This document shows, piece by piece, positions 55,066 through 63,610 of a DNA stretch of 64,000 bases. The notes beneath the pieces are model-generated. The model saw only the letters and a program-made list of their open reading frames with translations. It ran no database searches and was not told the origin of the DNA. The translations under genes were made by a program, and so were the position numbers. Positions within the stretch are counted from its first letter, which is position 1, and every line of letters starts with the position of its first letter. This DNA comes from Thermosipho sp. (in: thermotogales) (GTDB lineage Bacteria > Thermotogota > Thermotogae > Thermotogales > Fervidobacteriaceae): positions 1-64,000 of the forward strand of contig JASKLO010000005.1 of NCBI GenBank assembly GCA_030153605.1, in the 5' to 3' direction.

Positions 55066-55884
55066 TCAGTTCTCCTTTTTTAAAATTTCAATAAATTTTT
55101 TCAGAGTTTTTAGATTATAAATATGTTTAATATGTTGAAAAGCTTCTTTTATCTTATTTTTTGCAGATAACCATCCTTTTCCATCAGTAATCCATACAAA
55201 TTCGTAATTTCTATATTTGTTAATTTTTAATGCAATCTCAATATACGATCTAGCGATTTCATTCAATTTTGAACCTCCAACATTATAATAATTAACTTCA
55301 ATTAAATAGTGCTTTTCAGGTGTTTTTATGACATAATCAAATCGTTTTAAATCAAATCCTAAGTTTGTAATTTCTGGGAAAAGATTTGATTTCACTTCTT
55401 TTGAGAAATTTATACCATTTTTTTCGAATATATTTTCTATAATTTTTGCCATGATTTTTCCAGAACGATTTTTTCTTGCATTTGTATCAAGCCCAACTTC
55501 AATACCGAAAACGTAATCTACTAAATTTTTAATCTCTTTCTTCATAAAGACTTCTTCTAAACCTGTTTCTTTTAAATATTTATAAATTTTTTCTGGATTT
55601 TCAAAAAAGTTTTTTAAAAGTACTGTGTCCCCTTTTTCATCCAAAACTTTTGTATTTTTATCTCTAACAGCAATTAATATATTAAGAACATCAAATACAG
55701 AAGGATTTTCATTGAAAAGTTCATAAACAGCTTTCTTTAAATCTTTTTTTCCAATTAAATAATTTAATTGATGCAATTTTATTTCTATTTTAGATATTTT
55801 TTCAGTGATTTTGTCAAAATCCGTGAAGTAATTTAATGTAGCATTTGTATCTGATAATGAATTTATGAATTCATTAAAATCCAT
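55066..55884 (-). CDS. DpnII/MboI family restriction endonuclease
   Basis: 272 residues. Members cut GATC. The C-terminal half holds the catalytic core: R-F-D-Y-V (Asp183), Y-L-I-E-V-N-Y-Y (Glu196) and V-G-G-S-K-L-N-E-I-A-R-S-Y (201-213), the hallmark of the family. The T-N-A-R-K-N-R-S-G stretch near 134-142 is also typical. Together with a D12-class methyltransferase just upstream, the target GATC is likely. The order (methyltransferase, nuclease, methyltransferase) differs from what I recall for DpnII and MboI. Unmethylated hosts would be cut; GATC sites occur through this window. Confidence 0.93.
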   Translation of the reverse strand: MDFNEFINSLSDTNATLNYFTDFDKITEKISKIEIKLHQLNYLIGKKDLKKAVYELFNENPSVFDVLNILIAVRDKNTKVLDEKGDTVLLKNFFENPEKIYKYLKETGLEEVFMKKEIKNLVDYVFGIEVGLDTNARKNRSGKIMAKIIENIFEKNGINFSKEVKSNLFPEITNLGFDLKRFDYVIKTPEKHYLIEVNYYNVGGSKLNEIARSYIEIALKINKYRNYEFVWITDGKGWLSAKNKIKEAFQHIKHIYNLKTLKKFIEILKKEN

Positions 55885-55908
55885 ACACTACCTCCATACT
55901 TATTTGTT

Positions 55909-56847
55909 CTATTTATCGTAGTTTCTTATTAAAAGTTCATAAATATAACCTCGGCTATTGCCTTTAGAATTTATCATTCTTTTTGCAAGAATTCGTTCAA
56001 TTATATAATCCTTATAAAGCTCGTCAAAAAAATTATCGTTAGGATCCGTGTTTTTAGGATCAGAATTACTCAAAAGAGCTTTAGCTTTTTTTTGGGTTAT
56101 AAAATCAAAAAATTTTTTCAACCTAATTTGTTCATTGTCATCAAAAGTATTGTTAGAGTATGAAGTAAAATTTGAAGTATTGCTGAGGGGTCTGTATGGT
56201 GGGTCAATATAAACAAAAGTATTTTCATCTATAAAATTTTTACTTATTTCAAAATCTCCACAAAATATCTCGACATTTTGTAAGGCAAGAGATACATTAA
56301 TTAAGTTTTCTTCATCTAGAATTTTGGGATTTTTGTATCTTCCAAACGGAACATTAAACTCTCCTTTAGAATTTACCCTATACAAACCGTTATAGCATGT
56401 TTTATTTAAAAAAATTAATAATGCGGCTTTTTTAATTTTATTATTTTTTAATTCATTAAACTCTTTTCTCTTAGAATAATAAAGCTTTTTCCTTTCCTCG
56501 TAAGTACTCTTTTTGTATTTCTTTTCTAAAATTCTTAAGAAATTAATTAAATCATCTACGTTACTTTTTATTACTTGGTAAAGGTTAATTAGATTTTCGT
56601 TAAGATCTATTATATATGCTTTTTCTAGATTATAGTTATTCAATAAATGAAATAAAACCGCTCCGCCACCAACAAAAGGTTCAACATACTTCATTTTTTT
56701 CCCTTTCTTTAATTCTAATGGTAATCTCTTATCAATTTCGGAAAGAATTTGAGTTTTACCTCCAGCCCATTTTAAAAAAGGTTTTGCAAGTGGTTTTTGG
56801 TTTTTAATATTATTATTGAAATAGTCTTGAAACAACGTTAGTTGCAT
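55909..56847 (-). CDS. DNA adenine methyltransferase, Dam/DpnM type (D12 class)
   Basis: 312 residues. Motif X/I region P-F-L-K-W-A-G-G-K-T-Q at 23-33, E-P-F-V-G-G-G-A-V-L-F at 56-66, and catalytic D-P-P-Y at 215-218 give the alpha-class order of Dam and M.DpnII, which make N6-methyladenine in GATC. The middle segment N-G-L-Y-R-V-N-S-K-G-E-F-N-V-P-F-G is the usual target-recognition neighbour in GATC enzymes. First gene of the cassette, with its own extended -10 promoter, so protection is made first. Confidence 0.94.
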   Translation of the reverse strand: MQLTLFQDYFNNNIKNQKPLAKPFLKWAGGKTQILSEIDKRLPLELKKGKKMKYVEPFVGGGAVLFHLLNNYNLEKAYIIDLNENLINLYQVIKSNVDDLINFLRILEKKYKKSTYEERKKLYYSKRKEFNELKNNKIKKAALLIFLNKTCYNGLYRVNSKGEFNVPFGRYKNPKILDEENLINVSLALQNVEIFCGDFEISKNFIDENTFVYIDPPYRPLSNTSNFTSYSNNTFDDNEQIRLKKFFDFITQKKAKALLSNSDPKNTDPNDNFFDELYKDYIIERILAKRMINSKGNSRGYIYELLIRNYDK

Positions 56848-56880
56848 TATCTATCACTCCTCAAAAGTTTTTACACAATT

Positions 56881-56889
56881 ATTATAACA
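56881..56889 (-). promoter_or_regulatory. Extended -10 promoter of the restriction-modification genes
   Basis: Reverse-strand TGT-TATAAT, 34 bases before the methyltransferase ATG, in the 102-base gap divergent from galE. Confidence 0.6.
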
Positions 56890-56949
56890 TTTTTGAAATG
56901 TTTAAAGTATAATTAAAGTAATACAGTATAAATAGTAGGAGGGAAAAAG

Positions 56950-57936
56950 ATGTCTATATTAGTTGCCGGAGGGGCAGGATATATTGGTTCACATGTTTGT
57001 AAAATGTTGAGTAATAAAGGATACGATGTAATTGTATATGACAATTTATCACATGGTTATAAAAGTTTTGCAAAATGGGGAGAATTTATACCTGGTGATA
57101 TTTCTGATGAACAACTTTTGGATAATGTTTTTAAGCACTACAATATTGAAGCAGTCATGCATTTTTGTGCATATATTGAGGTTGGCGAATCAGTGAAAGA
57201 TCCTCAAAAATATTATATTAATAATGTGTCAAACACAATAACACTTTTAAAAGTCATGTTGAAAAATAATATAAAAAAATTTATTTTTTCCTCAACTGCT
57301 GCGGTTTATGGCCATCCGGAACGAATACCAATAAAGGAAGATGATCCTAAAAACCCTATTAATCCATATGGTAGAAGCAAATGGATGGTTGAACAAATTT
57401 TAGAAGATTATGATAAAGCATATGGATTAAAAAGTATCCGATTTAGATATTTTAACGCTGCAGGTGCTGATGAGGAAACTGAAATAGGTGAAGCTCACAA
57501 TCCCGAAACACATCTTATACCTTTAATATTAGATGCAGCCTTGGGTGTAAGAGAGGATATTAAAATATTTGGAACAGATTACGATACAAAGGATGGAACG
57601 TGTATAAGGGATTTTATACATGTTAATGACCTTGCCGATGCTCATATTAAGGGTTTAGAATATTTGCTTGACGGAGGAGAAACAGATTATTTTAATTTGG
57701 GAAGCGGAGATGGTTATTCAGTAAGAGAAGTTATTGACGCTGTTAAAAGGGTCACAAAAACAAATTTTAAGGTAGTAGAAGCAGATAGAAGGCCTGGAGA
57801 TCCACCATATTTAATAGCTAACAGTGAAAAAGCAAGAAAAAAATTAGGTTGGAGTCCTAAATACAGCCTTGAAGAAATAATAGAAACAGCTTTTAAGTGG
57901 CATCTAAAATATAGAGGAAAAACTCAAAAAATTTAA
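56950..57936 (+). CDS. galE: UDP-glucose 4-epimerase
   Basis: 328 residues, extended SDR. N-terminal NAD motif V-A-G-G-A-G-Y-I-G-S-H near 5-15, S-S-T-A-A-V-Y-G near 114, catalytic Y-G-R-S-K near 139-143, R-Y-F-N-A-A-G-A near 167, and the C-terminal W-S-P-K-Y-S-L-E-E-I-I. Interconverts UDP-glucose and UDP-galactose for galactose use and glycan synthesis. AGGAGGGAAAAAG ribosome site. Its product would feed the galactofuranose pathway whose mutase (glf) is dead in this window. Confidence 0.96.
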   Translation: MSILVAGGAGYIGSHVCKMLSNKGYDVIVYDNLSHGYKSFAKWGEFIPGDISDEQLLDNVFKHYNIEAVMHFCAYIEVGESVKDPQKYYINNVSNTITLLKVMLKNNIKKFIFSSTAAVYGHPERIPIKEDDPKNPINPYGRSKWMVEQILEDYDKAYGLKSIRFRYFNAAGADEETEIGEAHNPETHLIPLILDAALGVREDIKIFGTDYDTKDGTCIRDFIHVNDLADAHIKGLEYLLDGGETDYFNLGSGDGYSVREVIDAVKRVTKTNFKVVEADRRPGDPPYLIANSEKARKKLGWSPKYSLEEIIETAFKWHLKYRGKTQKI

Positions 57937-57939
57937 CTG

Positions 57940-57948
57940 TGCTATAAT
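57940..57948 (+). promoter_or_regulatory. Extended -10 promoter of the esterase gene
   Basis: TGC-TATAAT, just after the galE stop and 21 bases before the ATG. Confidence 0.5.
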
Positions 57949-57969
57949 AATTTGACAGAGGTGGAAAAT

Positions 57970-59055
57970 ATGAAGAAAGCTATTTTGTTTTTCCTATTAA
58001 TTTTAGTGACATTCTTTTACGGATATAAAGTAACTTTTATTGTATATGTTCCTGAAAATACTCCTGAAGATTCAGATATTTATATTTCAGGAAATTTCAA
58101 TAATTGGAATGTAAATGATGAAAAATTTAAATTCAAGAAAGAAGAGAATTATTATGTACTGGAAGCAGATTTAAGTGGAATAATAAAGTTTTTAATTACT
58201 AGAGGTAGTTCAGACACAATTGAAAATAGGCAAAAATACAGAATCATGAAAGTTTCAAAAGATGGAACTAAAATAACCGTGAAAGTTAAGGGGTGGAAAG
58301 ATTTGAGTGGGTCATTAGAATTAATAAAAGATTTTTATTCCCCTGAACTAGATAATAGTAGAAATATCATTGTTTACCTTCCAATGGGATATGAAAAAGA
58401 CACTTCAAAAAGTTATCCAGTTTTATATCTACATGATGGACAAAATTTATTTGATGCAAAAACTTCATTTATAGGTGTTGAATGGCAGGTTGATGAAACT
58501 TTGGACAGAATGATTTTAAATAAAGAAATAGAGCCAGTAATAGTAGTAGGTATTTATAATAATGCTGATAGACTTTCAGAATACTCTCCTTGGTATGATG
58601 AGGAATATAAAAAAGGAGGGAAAGGAGATAAATATTTAGAATTTATCGTTAACACATTAAAGCCTTATATAGATAAAAAATATCGAACTATAGAAGATAA
58701 AAATTACATAGGTGGTTCTTCAATGGGTGGTTTGATTTCTTTATATGCCGTTTCAAAATGCCCAGTATTTTCTGGAGCTATTGTGATGAGTCCTTCTCTA
58801 TTTTTTGGAAATCACGAAATTTTTAATTTTGTTGAGAAAAATCCTCCTTTAAATTCAAAAATTTATTTATATGTTGGTGGAAAAGAATCTGATAATCCAA
58901 TGTTCGTGGAAGATGTTATTAAAATGAAGGAACTTTTAGAAAGTTTGAATGTAAAAGTAAAATATTCTTTTGATCCAGATGGAGTACACAATGAAGCTTT
59001 TTGGGCAAAAAAATTTTCTGAAGCAATAAAGTGGATGTTGGAGGGCGAAAATTGA
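57970..59055 (+). CDS. Secreted esterase (EsteraseD/Fes-like) with N-terminal early-set domain
   Basis: 361 residues from ATG 57970. Signal peptide M-K-K-A-I-L-F-F-L-L-I-L-V-T-F-F. Residues about 20-105 look like an immunoglobulin-like early-set or CBM48 domain (S-D-I-Y-I-S-G-N-F-N-N-W-N-V-N-D), common in starch-active enzymes. The rest is an alpha/beta hydrolase of the esterase D family: Y-L-H-D-G-Q-N-L-F-D near 155, nucleophile G-G-S-S-M-G-G near 252-258, and the catalytic His in P-D-G-V-H-N-E. The substrate is unknown; feruloyl or acetyl esters on polysaccharides are possible. AGAGGTGGAAAAT decides the start. Its TGA overlaps the next start (TTGA). Confidence 0.87.
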   Translation: MKKAILFFLLILVTFFYGYKVTFIVYVPENTPEDSDIYISGNFNNWNVNDEKFKFKKEENYYVLEADLSGIIKFLITRGSSDTIENRQKYRIMKVSKDGTKITVKVKGWKDLSGSLELIKDFYSPELDNSRNIIVYLPMGYEKDTSKSYPVLYLHDGQNLFDAKTSFIGVEWQVDETLDRMILNKEIEPVIVVGIYNNADRLSEYSPWYDEEYKKGGKGDKYLEFIVNTLKPYIDKKYRTIEDKNYIGGSSMGGLISLYAVSKCPVFSGAIVMSPSLFFGNHEIFNFVEKNPPLNSKIYLYVGGKESDNPMFVEDVIKMKELLESLNVKVKYSFDPDGVHNEAFWAKKFSEAIKWMLEGEN

Positions 59056-60302
59056 AAAAATTTTTAGTATTAATTTTAAGCTATTTAAGCATTTTGTTAT
59101 TAGCTGCACATTATGTTGAAATTGAATCTGTTTCATCAACAGGGGTAATTTTATCAGTAAAGCCCTATTATGATGCTGTTGAAAAACCTAGGGTTTATCT
59201 TTATTCACCGACAGGTTTTATTAAAGCCAAAAATATTGAGGATAATTTGTATGAATTTAAAGACGGAAAATATTCTTGGGTTATTCCAATAGTTTACGGC
59301 AAAGATACTTTAAACCATACTATAACAGGTGTTGTATCAGACGTCATCTTGGATATTCGAGAATATAAAAAGTCTATTAATTTAAAAGTCTATACTGATA
59401 CAAGAAACCTAAATTTGGTTATTAAAGTGGAAACAGATTATATAGTTTCAGATGCAAAAGTTGATGATATTCCATTAAATATTGTAAAAATCGCTGATGG
59501 ATATTTGCTAATAACAGACAAAAGAAGGAAAGAGTTTCAAAACAATTTAAATATTACTTTTTTAATGAAAAATGGAAAGAAAAAGCAATTAAATTATAAT
59601 TTGTTTACATTAAACGGTTTTACAACCTATCTACGTGGGGATTTTACACCATATGTCAAAACAATTATTGGAACACATGTTGTACAAAGAGGAGAAACAC
59701 TTTGGGAAATTGCAAATAAATATGGAGTAAGAACTGCTGATCTTCAAATTATAAATGATCTTGAAGATCCAAACAAAATTTATTCAGGAATGAAGCTCAA
59801 AATTGGAACAGTACAATTTCTTGAAGGACTTACGACCATTGTGGTTAATTTATATACTTCAAGATTGGCTGTTTATTATTCTGAAAAACTTGTTAAAGAA
59901 TTTCCTGTTGCAATAGGAAGAAGTGATGCAACACCTCCAGGGATTTATTGGATATTAGATAAGCAAATTGACCCTGCGTTGTACTGGTATGGAGAATATA
60001 TTCCACCAAGATCTCCTGTAAATGGTTTGGGGACAAGATTTTTACAATTTTCTGATCCTTCTTTTGGAATTCACGGTACAACAAAACCATGGGAAGTAGG
60101 CAGAAGAATTTCACATGGTTGTATTAGAATGTTTAATTTTGATGTTGAAACTTTAGATGCATTTGTTGATTTGGGAAGTCCTGTGATAGTTATAAAAGAC
60201 GATAGAGAATTACCCGATAATTTGTCAGATTTACCAGAATTTATCACATTTAAGAACAATCTTTTATCCAAAAAGAATGAAGAAAGTCAAACTGTGAGGT
60301 GA
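59052..60302 (+). CDS. LysM domain L,D-transpeptidase
   Basis: 416 residues from TTG 59052, with GGAGGGCG ahead. Signal peptide M-K-K-F-L-V-L-I-L-S-Y-L-S-I-L-L-L-A-A. The N-terminal 200 residues are beta-rich and not recognised. A LysM domain near 210-255 (T-H-V-V-Q-R-G-E-T-L-W-E-I-A) binds peptidoglycan. The YkuD domain follows with F-G-I-H-G-T and the catalytic S-H-G-C-I-R-M near 355. Such enzymes make 3-3 cross-links or attach proteins to the wall. Overlap with the esterase gene suggests coupled translation. Confidence 0.92.
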   Translation: MKKFLVLILSYLSILLLAAHYVEIESVSSTGVILSVKPYYDAVEKPRVYLYSPTGFIKAKNIEDNLYEFKDGKYSWVIPIVYGKDTLNHTITGVVSDVILDIREYKKSINLKVYTDTRNLNLVIKVETDYIVSDAKVDDIPLNIVKIADGYLLITDKRRKEFQNNLNITFLMKNGKKKQLNYNLFTLNGFTTYLRGDFTPYVKTIIGTHVVQRGETLWEIANKYGVRTADLQIINDLEDPNKIYSGMKLKIGTVQFLEGLTTIVVNLYTSRLAVYYSEKLVKEFPVAIGRSDATPPGIYWILDKQIDPALYWYGEYIPPRSPVNGLGTRFLQFSDPSFGIHGTTKPWEVGRRISHGCIRMFNFDVETLDAFVDLGSPVIVIKDDRELPDNLSDLPEFITFKNNLLSKKNEESQTVR

Positions 60303-60306
60303 TATT

Positions 60307-60978
60307 ATGACATATTTAATTACAGGCGCAAATAGAGGAATAGGTTTGGCACTTACAAAGGAGGCATTAAAAAGAGGGAATAAGGTTATCGCTGCTACGA
60401 GAAAACCAAAAGAAGAAAATTTGATAAAATTAAAAAATAGTGGAGCTGATTTAGTTATAATGGAACTTGATGTTTCCGATTATGATTCTATAATAAGATT
60501 TTCTTCTGAACTAAAGTACGATGTAGATATACTCATAAATAACGCAGGGGTATTATATAGAGATAGGTTTCCTGAACTTGTATATGAAAATTTTATCAGC
60601 TCTTTTAAAGTAAATACTTTAGGAGCGTTATTTTTAACTCAGGAATTATATAAGAATAAGAAATTAAGACAAGGTGGAAAAATCATAAATATAGATTCTA
60701 TTCTTGGATCAATTTCAAATGCTTCTGGTACAACAAGTTACAGCTATTCAGTTTCAAAAGCAGCATTAAACATGGTTACAAAGTTATTATCTAGCTTCTT
60801 TTTGAGAGAACAAATTATTGTTTTTTCAGTACATCCGGGTTGGGTAAAAACTGATATGGGAGGTAAAGAAGCCCCAATAGAACCAGAGGATTCAGCAAAA
60901 GGGATAATTGATTTGTCAGAAAAAGTTTCTGAAACAGGAAAGTTCTATGATTTTACAGGACGAGAACTTGAGTGGTGA
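60307..60978 (+). CDS. Short-chain dehydrogenase/reductase
   Basis: 223 residues, classical SDR. Cofactor motif T-G-A-N-R-G-I-G-L-A near 6-15, N-N-A-G near 77, catalytic Ser region D-S-I-L-G-S-I-S and Y-S-V-S-K near 147-151, and H-P-G-W-V-K-T-D-M-G-G after it. The R after the glycine motif favours NADP(H) (A-T-R-K at 30-33). Closest in style to carbonyl-reductase-like SDRs; substrate unknown. GAGGTGATATT before ATG, 4 bases after the transpeptidase. Converges with the debranching gene. Confidence 0.93.
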   Translation: MTYLITGANRGIGLALTKEALKRGNKVIAATRKPKEENLIKLKNSGADLVIMELDVSDYDSIIRFSSELKYDVDILINNAGVLYRDRFPELVYENFISSFKVNTLGALFLTQELYKNKKLRQGGKIINIDSILGSISNASGTTSYSYSVSKAALNMVTKLLSSFFLREQIIVFSVHPGWVKTDMGGKEAPIEPEDSAKGIIDLSEKVSETGKFYDFTGRELEW

Positions 60979-60983
60979 GAAGA

Positions 60984-63173
60984 TCATTTGGTTTCTTTGC
61001 TTATTAATATAACTGAACTTCTTGGAGCGGCAGTATATGTAAAACCAATTTGCTCTGGTTCATCTAGGAAGTCAAATGGATATTCCTTTGAAGTATCTAC
61101 GACTCTAAACCAAGTTTTTTTGTAGAGAACAGGCAGGGTAAAATTTAGTGGTTCAGTCCATTGATTTAATATTACGAAAATGTCATTGTCAGGCTTCATA
61201 TTTTCACACATAAAATCCGTTCCACTTATCATAAAAGCAATCGAGTGAGAATGGTGTCCCCAATCTGGCTGAAAGGGTTTTACTCCATGCCAGCTTATAT
61301 CTGCTATTCCATCTCCAGTTAAATCTTTTCCTGTGAAGAAATGTTTTCTTCTTAAAGCATGGTGTGATTTTCTGAATTCAATCATTTTTTTAAAGAATCT
61401 AAAAATATCATAATGTTTTTCCTTTAAGGTCCAATCTAACCAAGTTTTTTCATTATCTAGACAATATGCATTATTATTTCCATATTGAGTTCGGTACATT
61501 TCATCTCCCATTAGAATCATTGGTGTTCCATGGGAAACCATTAAAATTGTAATAAAGTTTTTAACTTGTTGTTTTCTGATTTTGTTTATTTCAGGATTAT
61601 CAGTTTCGCCTTCGACACCGTAGTTAAAACTGAAATTTTCATCTACACCATCTCTATTATTCTCGCCGTTTTCTTCATTGTGTTTGTGGTTATAACTCAC
61701 TAAATCTCTAATTGTAAAACCATCGTGACACGTTACAAAGTTAATACTTGCATGTGGAAGTTTTTTACCATACAAATCTGGACTTCCAGTTATTCTTTTT
61801 GCAAGATCTACAATTACTCCTTCATCGCCACGCACAAATTTTCTAACAGTATCTCTATATTGACCATTCCATTCCGCCCAACCTTCAGGGAATTGTCCAA
61901 GAAAATATCCACCTGCTGCGTCCCATCCTTCAGCGATCAATTTAAGATCGTGCAAAATAGGATCTTCTGAAATATCTTTTAATAAAGATAAATCTCCCAA
62001 CCATTTTCCATCTGGTGTTCTTCCTAAAACAGCAGCAAGATCAAATCTAAAGCCGTCAACATGCATTTCAGTTGCCCAATATCTTAAACTGTCAATTATC
62101 ATTTCCTTAACAACTGGATGGTTGCAATTTAAAGTATTTCCACAACCACTGTAATTTAGATAATATCTTTTATTATTTGGATCAAGCATGTAATATATTT
62201 CATTATCAATTCCTCTGAAAGAAACAGTTGGGCCAAGTTCATTTCCTTCTCCTGTATGGTTATACACGACATCTAATATTACCTCAAATCCATTTTTGTG
62301 CAAAACTTTTACAAAATCTTTGAAAAGGAAAACCTGTTCTCCAAGTTTAAGACCAACAGAGTAATTTCCAGTTACAGCAAAAAATCCAAGAGGGTTATAA
62401 CCCCAAACATCTTTAAGTTTTTCGCCAGTTAGAGGATTTATCTTATCATTAGCGTTAAAGTTAAATTCAAAGATTGGCATTAATTCTATCGTTGTTACTC
62501 CTAATTCTTTTAAATGATCTAATTTTTCCAAAATTCCTAAAAAAGTGCCTGGGTACTTAACTTTGGATGTTGGACTCATTGTGAAGAGTCGTACGTGCAT
62601 TTCGTAAATGATAGTATCTTCCCATGGAATATGTAAATGTTTATCATCATCCCAATCATATTTTGAATCATCAATAACGATTGATTTTGCAGGATTTTTT
62701 GCAGAATCTTCTGAAGAAAATGATAAGTCTTTTAAAGGGGATTTTTTGTCATATCCATATACTGACTCAGTATCCCAATCAAAATAACTAGAAATTGCCT
62801 TAGCATATGGATCAAAAAGTAATTTGTTATGATTAAATCTTTTTCCATTTTCAGGATCATAAAGCCCATATACTCTCCAACCATAATACTGACCATGACC
62901 AACGCCATAAACATATATATGCCAAATATCGCCCGTTTTATTTCTTACTGGGTGAAGTTCAAATGTATGTGAAGGGGTTGAATCGGAATGTTTTTGGTAT
63001 AATTCTAAAACAACTTTTTCAGCATGGCGAGAGAAAAGTGCAAAATTAACCCCGGTGTCATCCGGGGTCGCACCTAATCTTGGGTATCCATTTTTTGTTT
63101 TTAATTTAACTTCTGGTCCAGGATTGTTATATTGAACAGGATAATCTGCCATATTATAGGTATACAATTTCAT
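60984..63173 (-). CDS. glgX: Glycogen debranching enzyme (GlgX/TreX, GH13)
   Basis: 729 residues. It hydrolyses alpha-1,6 branches of glycogen or limit dextrins. N-terminal CBM48-like domain ([18 protein letters not shown]), then the GH13 barrel: D-V-V-Y-N-H-T near 299, G-F-R-F-D-L-A-A near 377 (nucleophile), I-A-E-G-W-D near 414 (acid Glu) and T-C-H-D-G-F-T near 493. E-G-W-D replaces the common E-P-W-D. The ATG at 63171-63173 lies inside the OsmC gene end; the ATG at 63150-63152 just after its stop is equally possible, and neither has a good ribosome site. No signal peptide, so intracellular. Confidence 0.94.
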   Translation of the reverse strand: MKLYTYNMADYPVQYNNPGPEVKLKTKNGYPRLGATPDDTGVNFALFSRHAEKVVLELYQKHSDSTPSHTFELHPVRNKTGDIWHIYVYGVGHGQYYGWRVYGLYDPENGKRFNHNKLLFDPYAKAISSYFDWDTESVYGYDKKSPLKDLSFSSEDSAKNPAKSIVIDDSKYDWDDDKHLHIPWEDTIIYEMHVRLFTMSPTSKVKYPGTFLGILEKLDHLKELGVTTIELMPIFEFNFNANDKINPLTGEKLKDVWGYNPLGFFAVTGNYSVGLKLGEQVFLFKDFVKVLHKNGFEVILDVVYNHTGEGNELGPTVSFRGIDNEIYYMLDPNNKRYYLNYSGCGNTLNCNHPVVKEMIIDSLRYWATEMHVDGFRFDLAAVLGRTPDGKWLGDLSLLKDISEDPILHDLKLIAEGWDAAGGYFLGQFPEGWAEWNGQYRDTVRKFVRGDEGVIVDLAKRITGSPDLYGKKLPHASINFVTCHDGFTIRDLVSYNHKHNEENGENNRDGVDENFSFNYGVEGETDNPEINKIRKQQVKNFITILMVSHGTPMILMGDEMYRTQYGNNNAYCLDNEKTWLDWTLKEKHYDIFRFFKKMIEFRKSHHALRRKHFFTGKDLTGDGIADISWHGVKPFQPDWGHHSHSIAFMISGTDFMCENMKPDNDIFVILNQWTEPLNFTLPVLYKKTWFRVVDTSKEYPFDFLDEPEQIGFTYTAAPRSSVILISKETK

Positions 63174-63579
63174 GTTTGAAATCAGGAACTACTTGTCTAA
63201 GCATAGCTGAAACTGCACAATATCTTTCTTGAGAAAGATTAACTGCCTTTTCGACCTTATCTTTTGGTGGTTCACCATTAAATTTGAATATATATTTTAA
63301 ATGAATTTTAGTATATACTTTAGGATGTTCTTGAGCGTTCTCATATTCGATTTCCATTTTGAATGATTCCAAATTTTCTATCACTCTCATTTTTCTTAAA
63401 AGTGATACAACATCCATTCCTGTACAACCCATTAATGAGTATAAAATAAGTTCTTTTGGTCTTGGACCAGCGTCTTTTCCACCAACAACTTCAGCAGCAT
63501 CAATTACGAGATCGTGACCAGAAGTGGTTTTAGAGAAAAATAACATCCCACTGTACCAATTCATTTCTGCCTTTGCCAT
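63154..63579 (-). CDS. OsmC-like family protein
   Basis: 141 residues from ATG 63577-63579, chosen because GAGAGGAGGAACATT is placed for it; a longer in-frame start lacks such a site. OsmC/Ohr proteins reduce organic peroxides through two Cys. Here [20 protein letters not shown] (first Cys) and [10 protein letters not shown] (second Cys) are in the right places. It belongs to the general OsmC group (YhfA-like) rather than Ohr; substrate unknown. Overlaps the debranching gene. Confidence 0.92.
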   Translation of the reverse strand: MAKAEMNWYSGMLFFSKTTSGHDLVIDAAEVVGGKDAGPRPKELILYSLMGCTGMDVVSLLRKMRVIENLESFKMEIEYENAQEHPKVYTKIHLKYIFKFNGEPPKDKVEKAVNLSQERYCAVSAMLRQVVPDFKHEIVYL

Positions 63580-63610
63580 AATGTTCCTCCTCTCGGTAAT
63601 ATTTATTATA

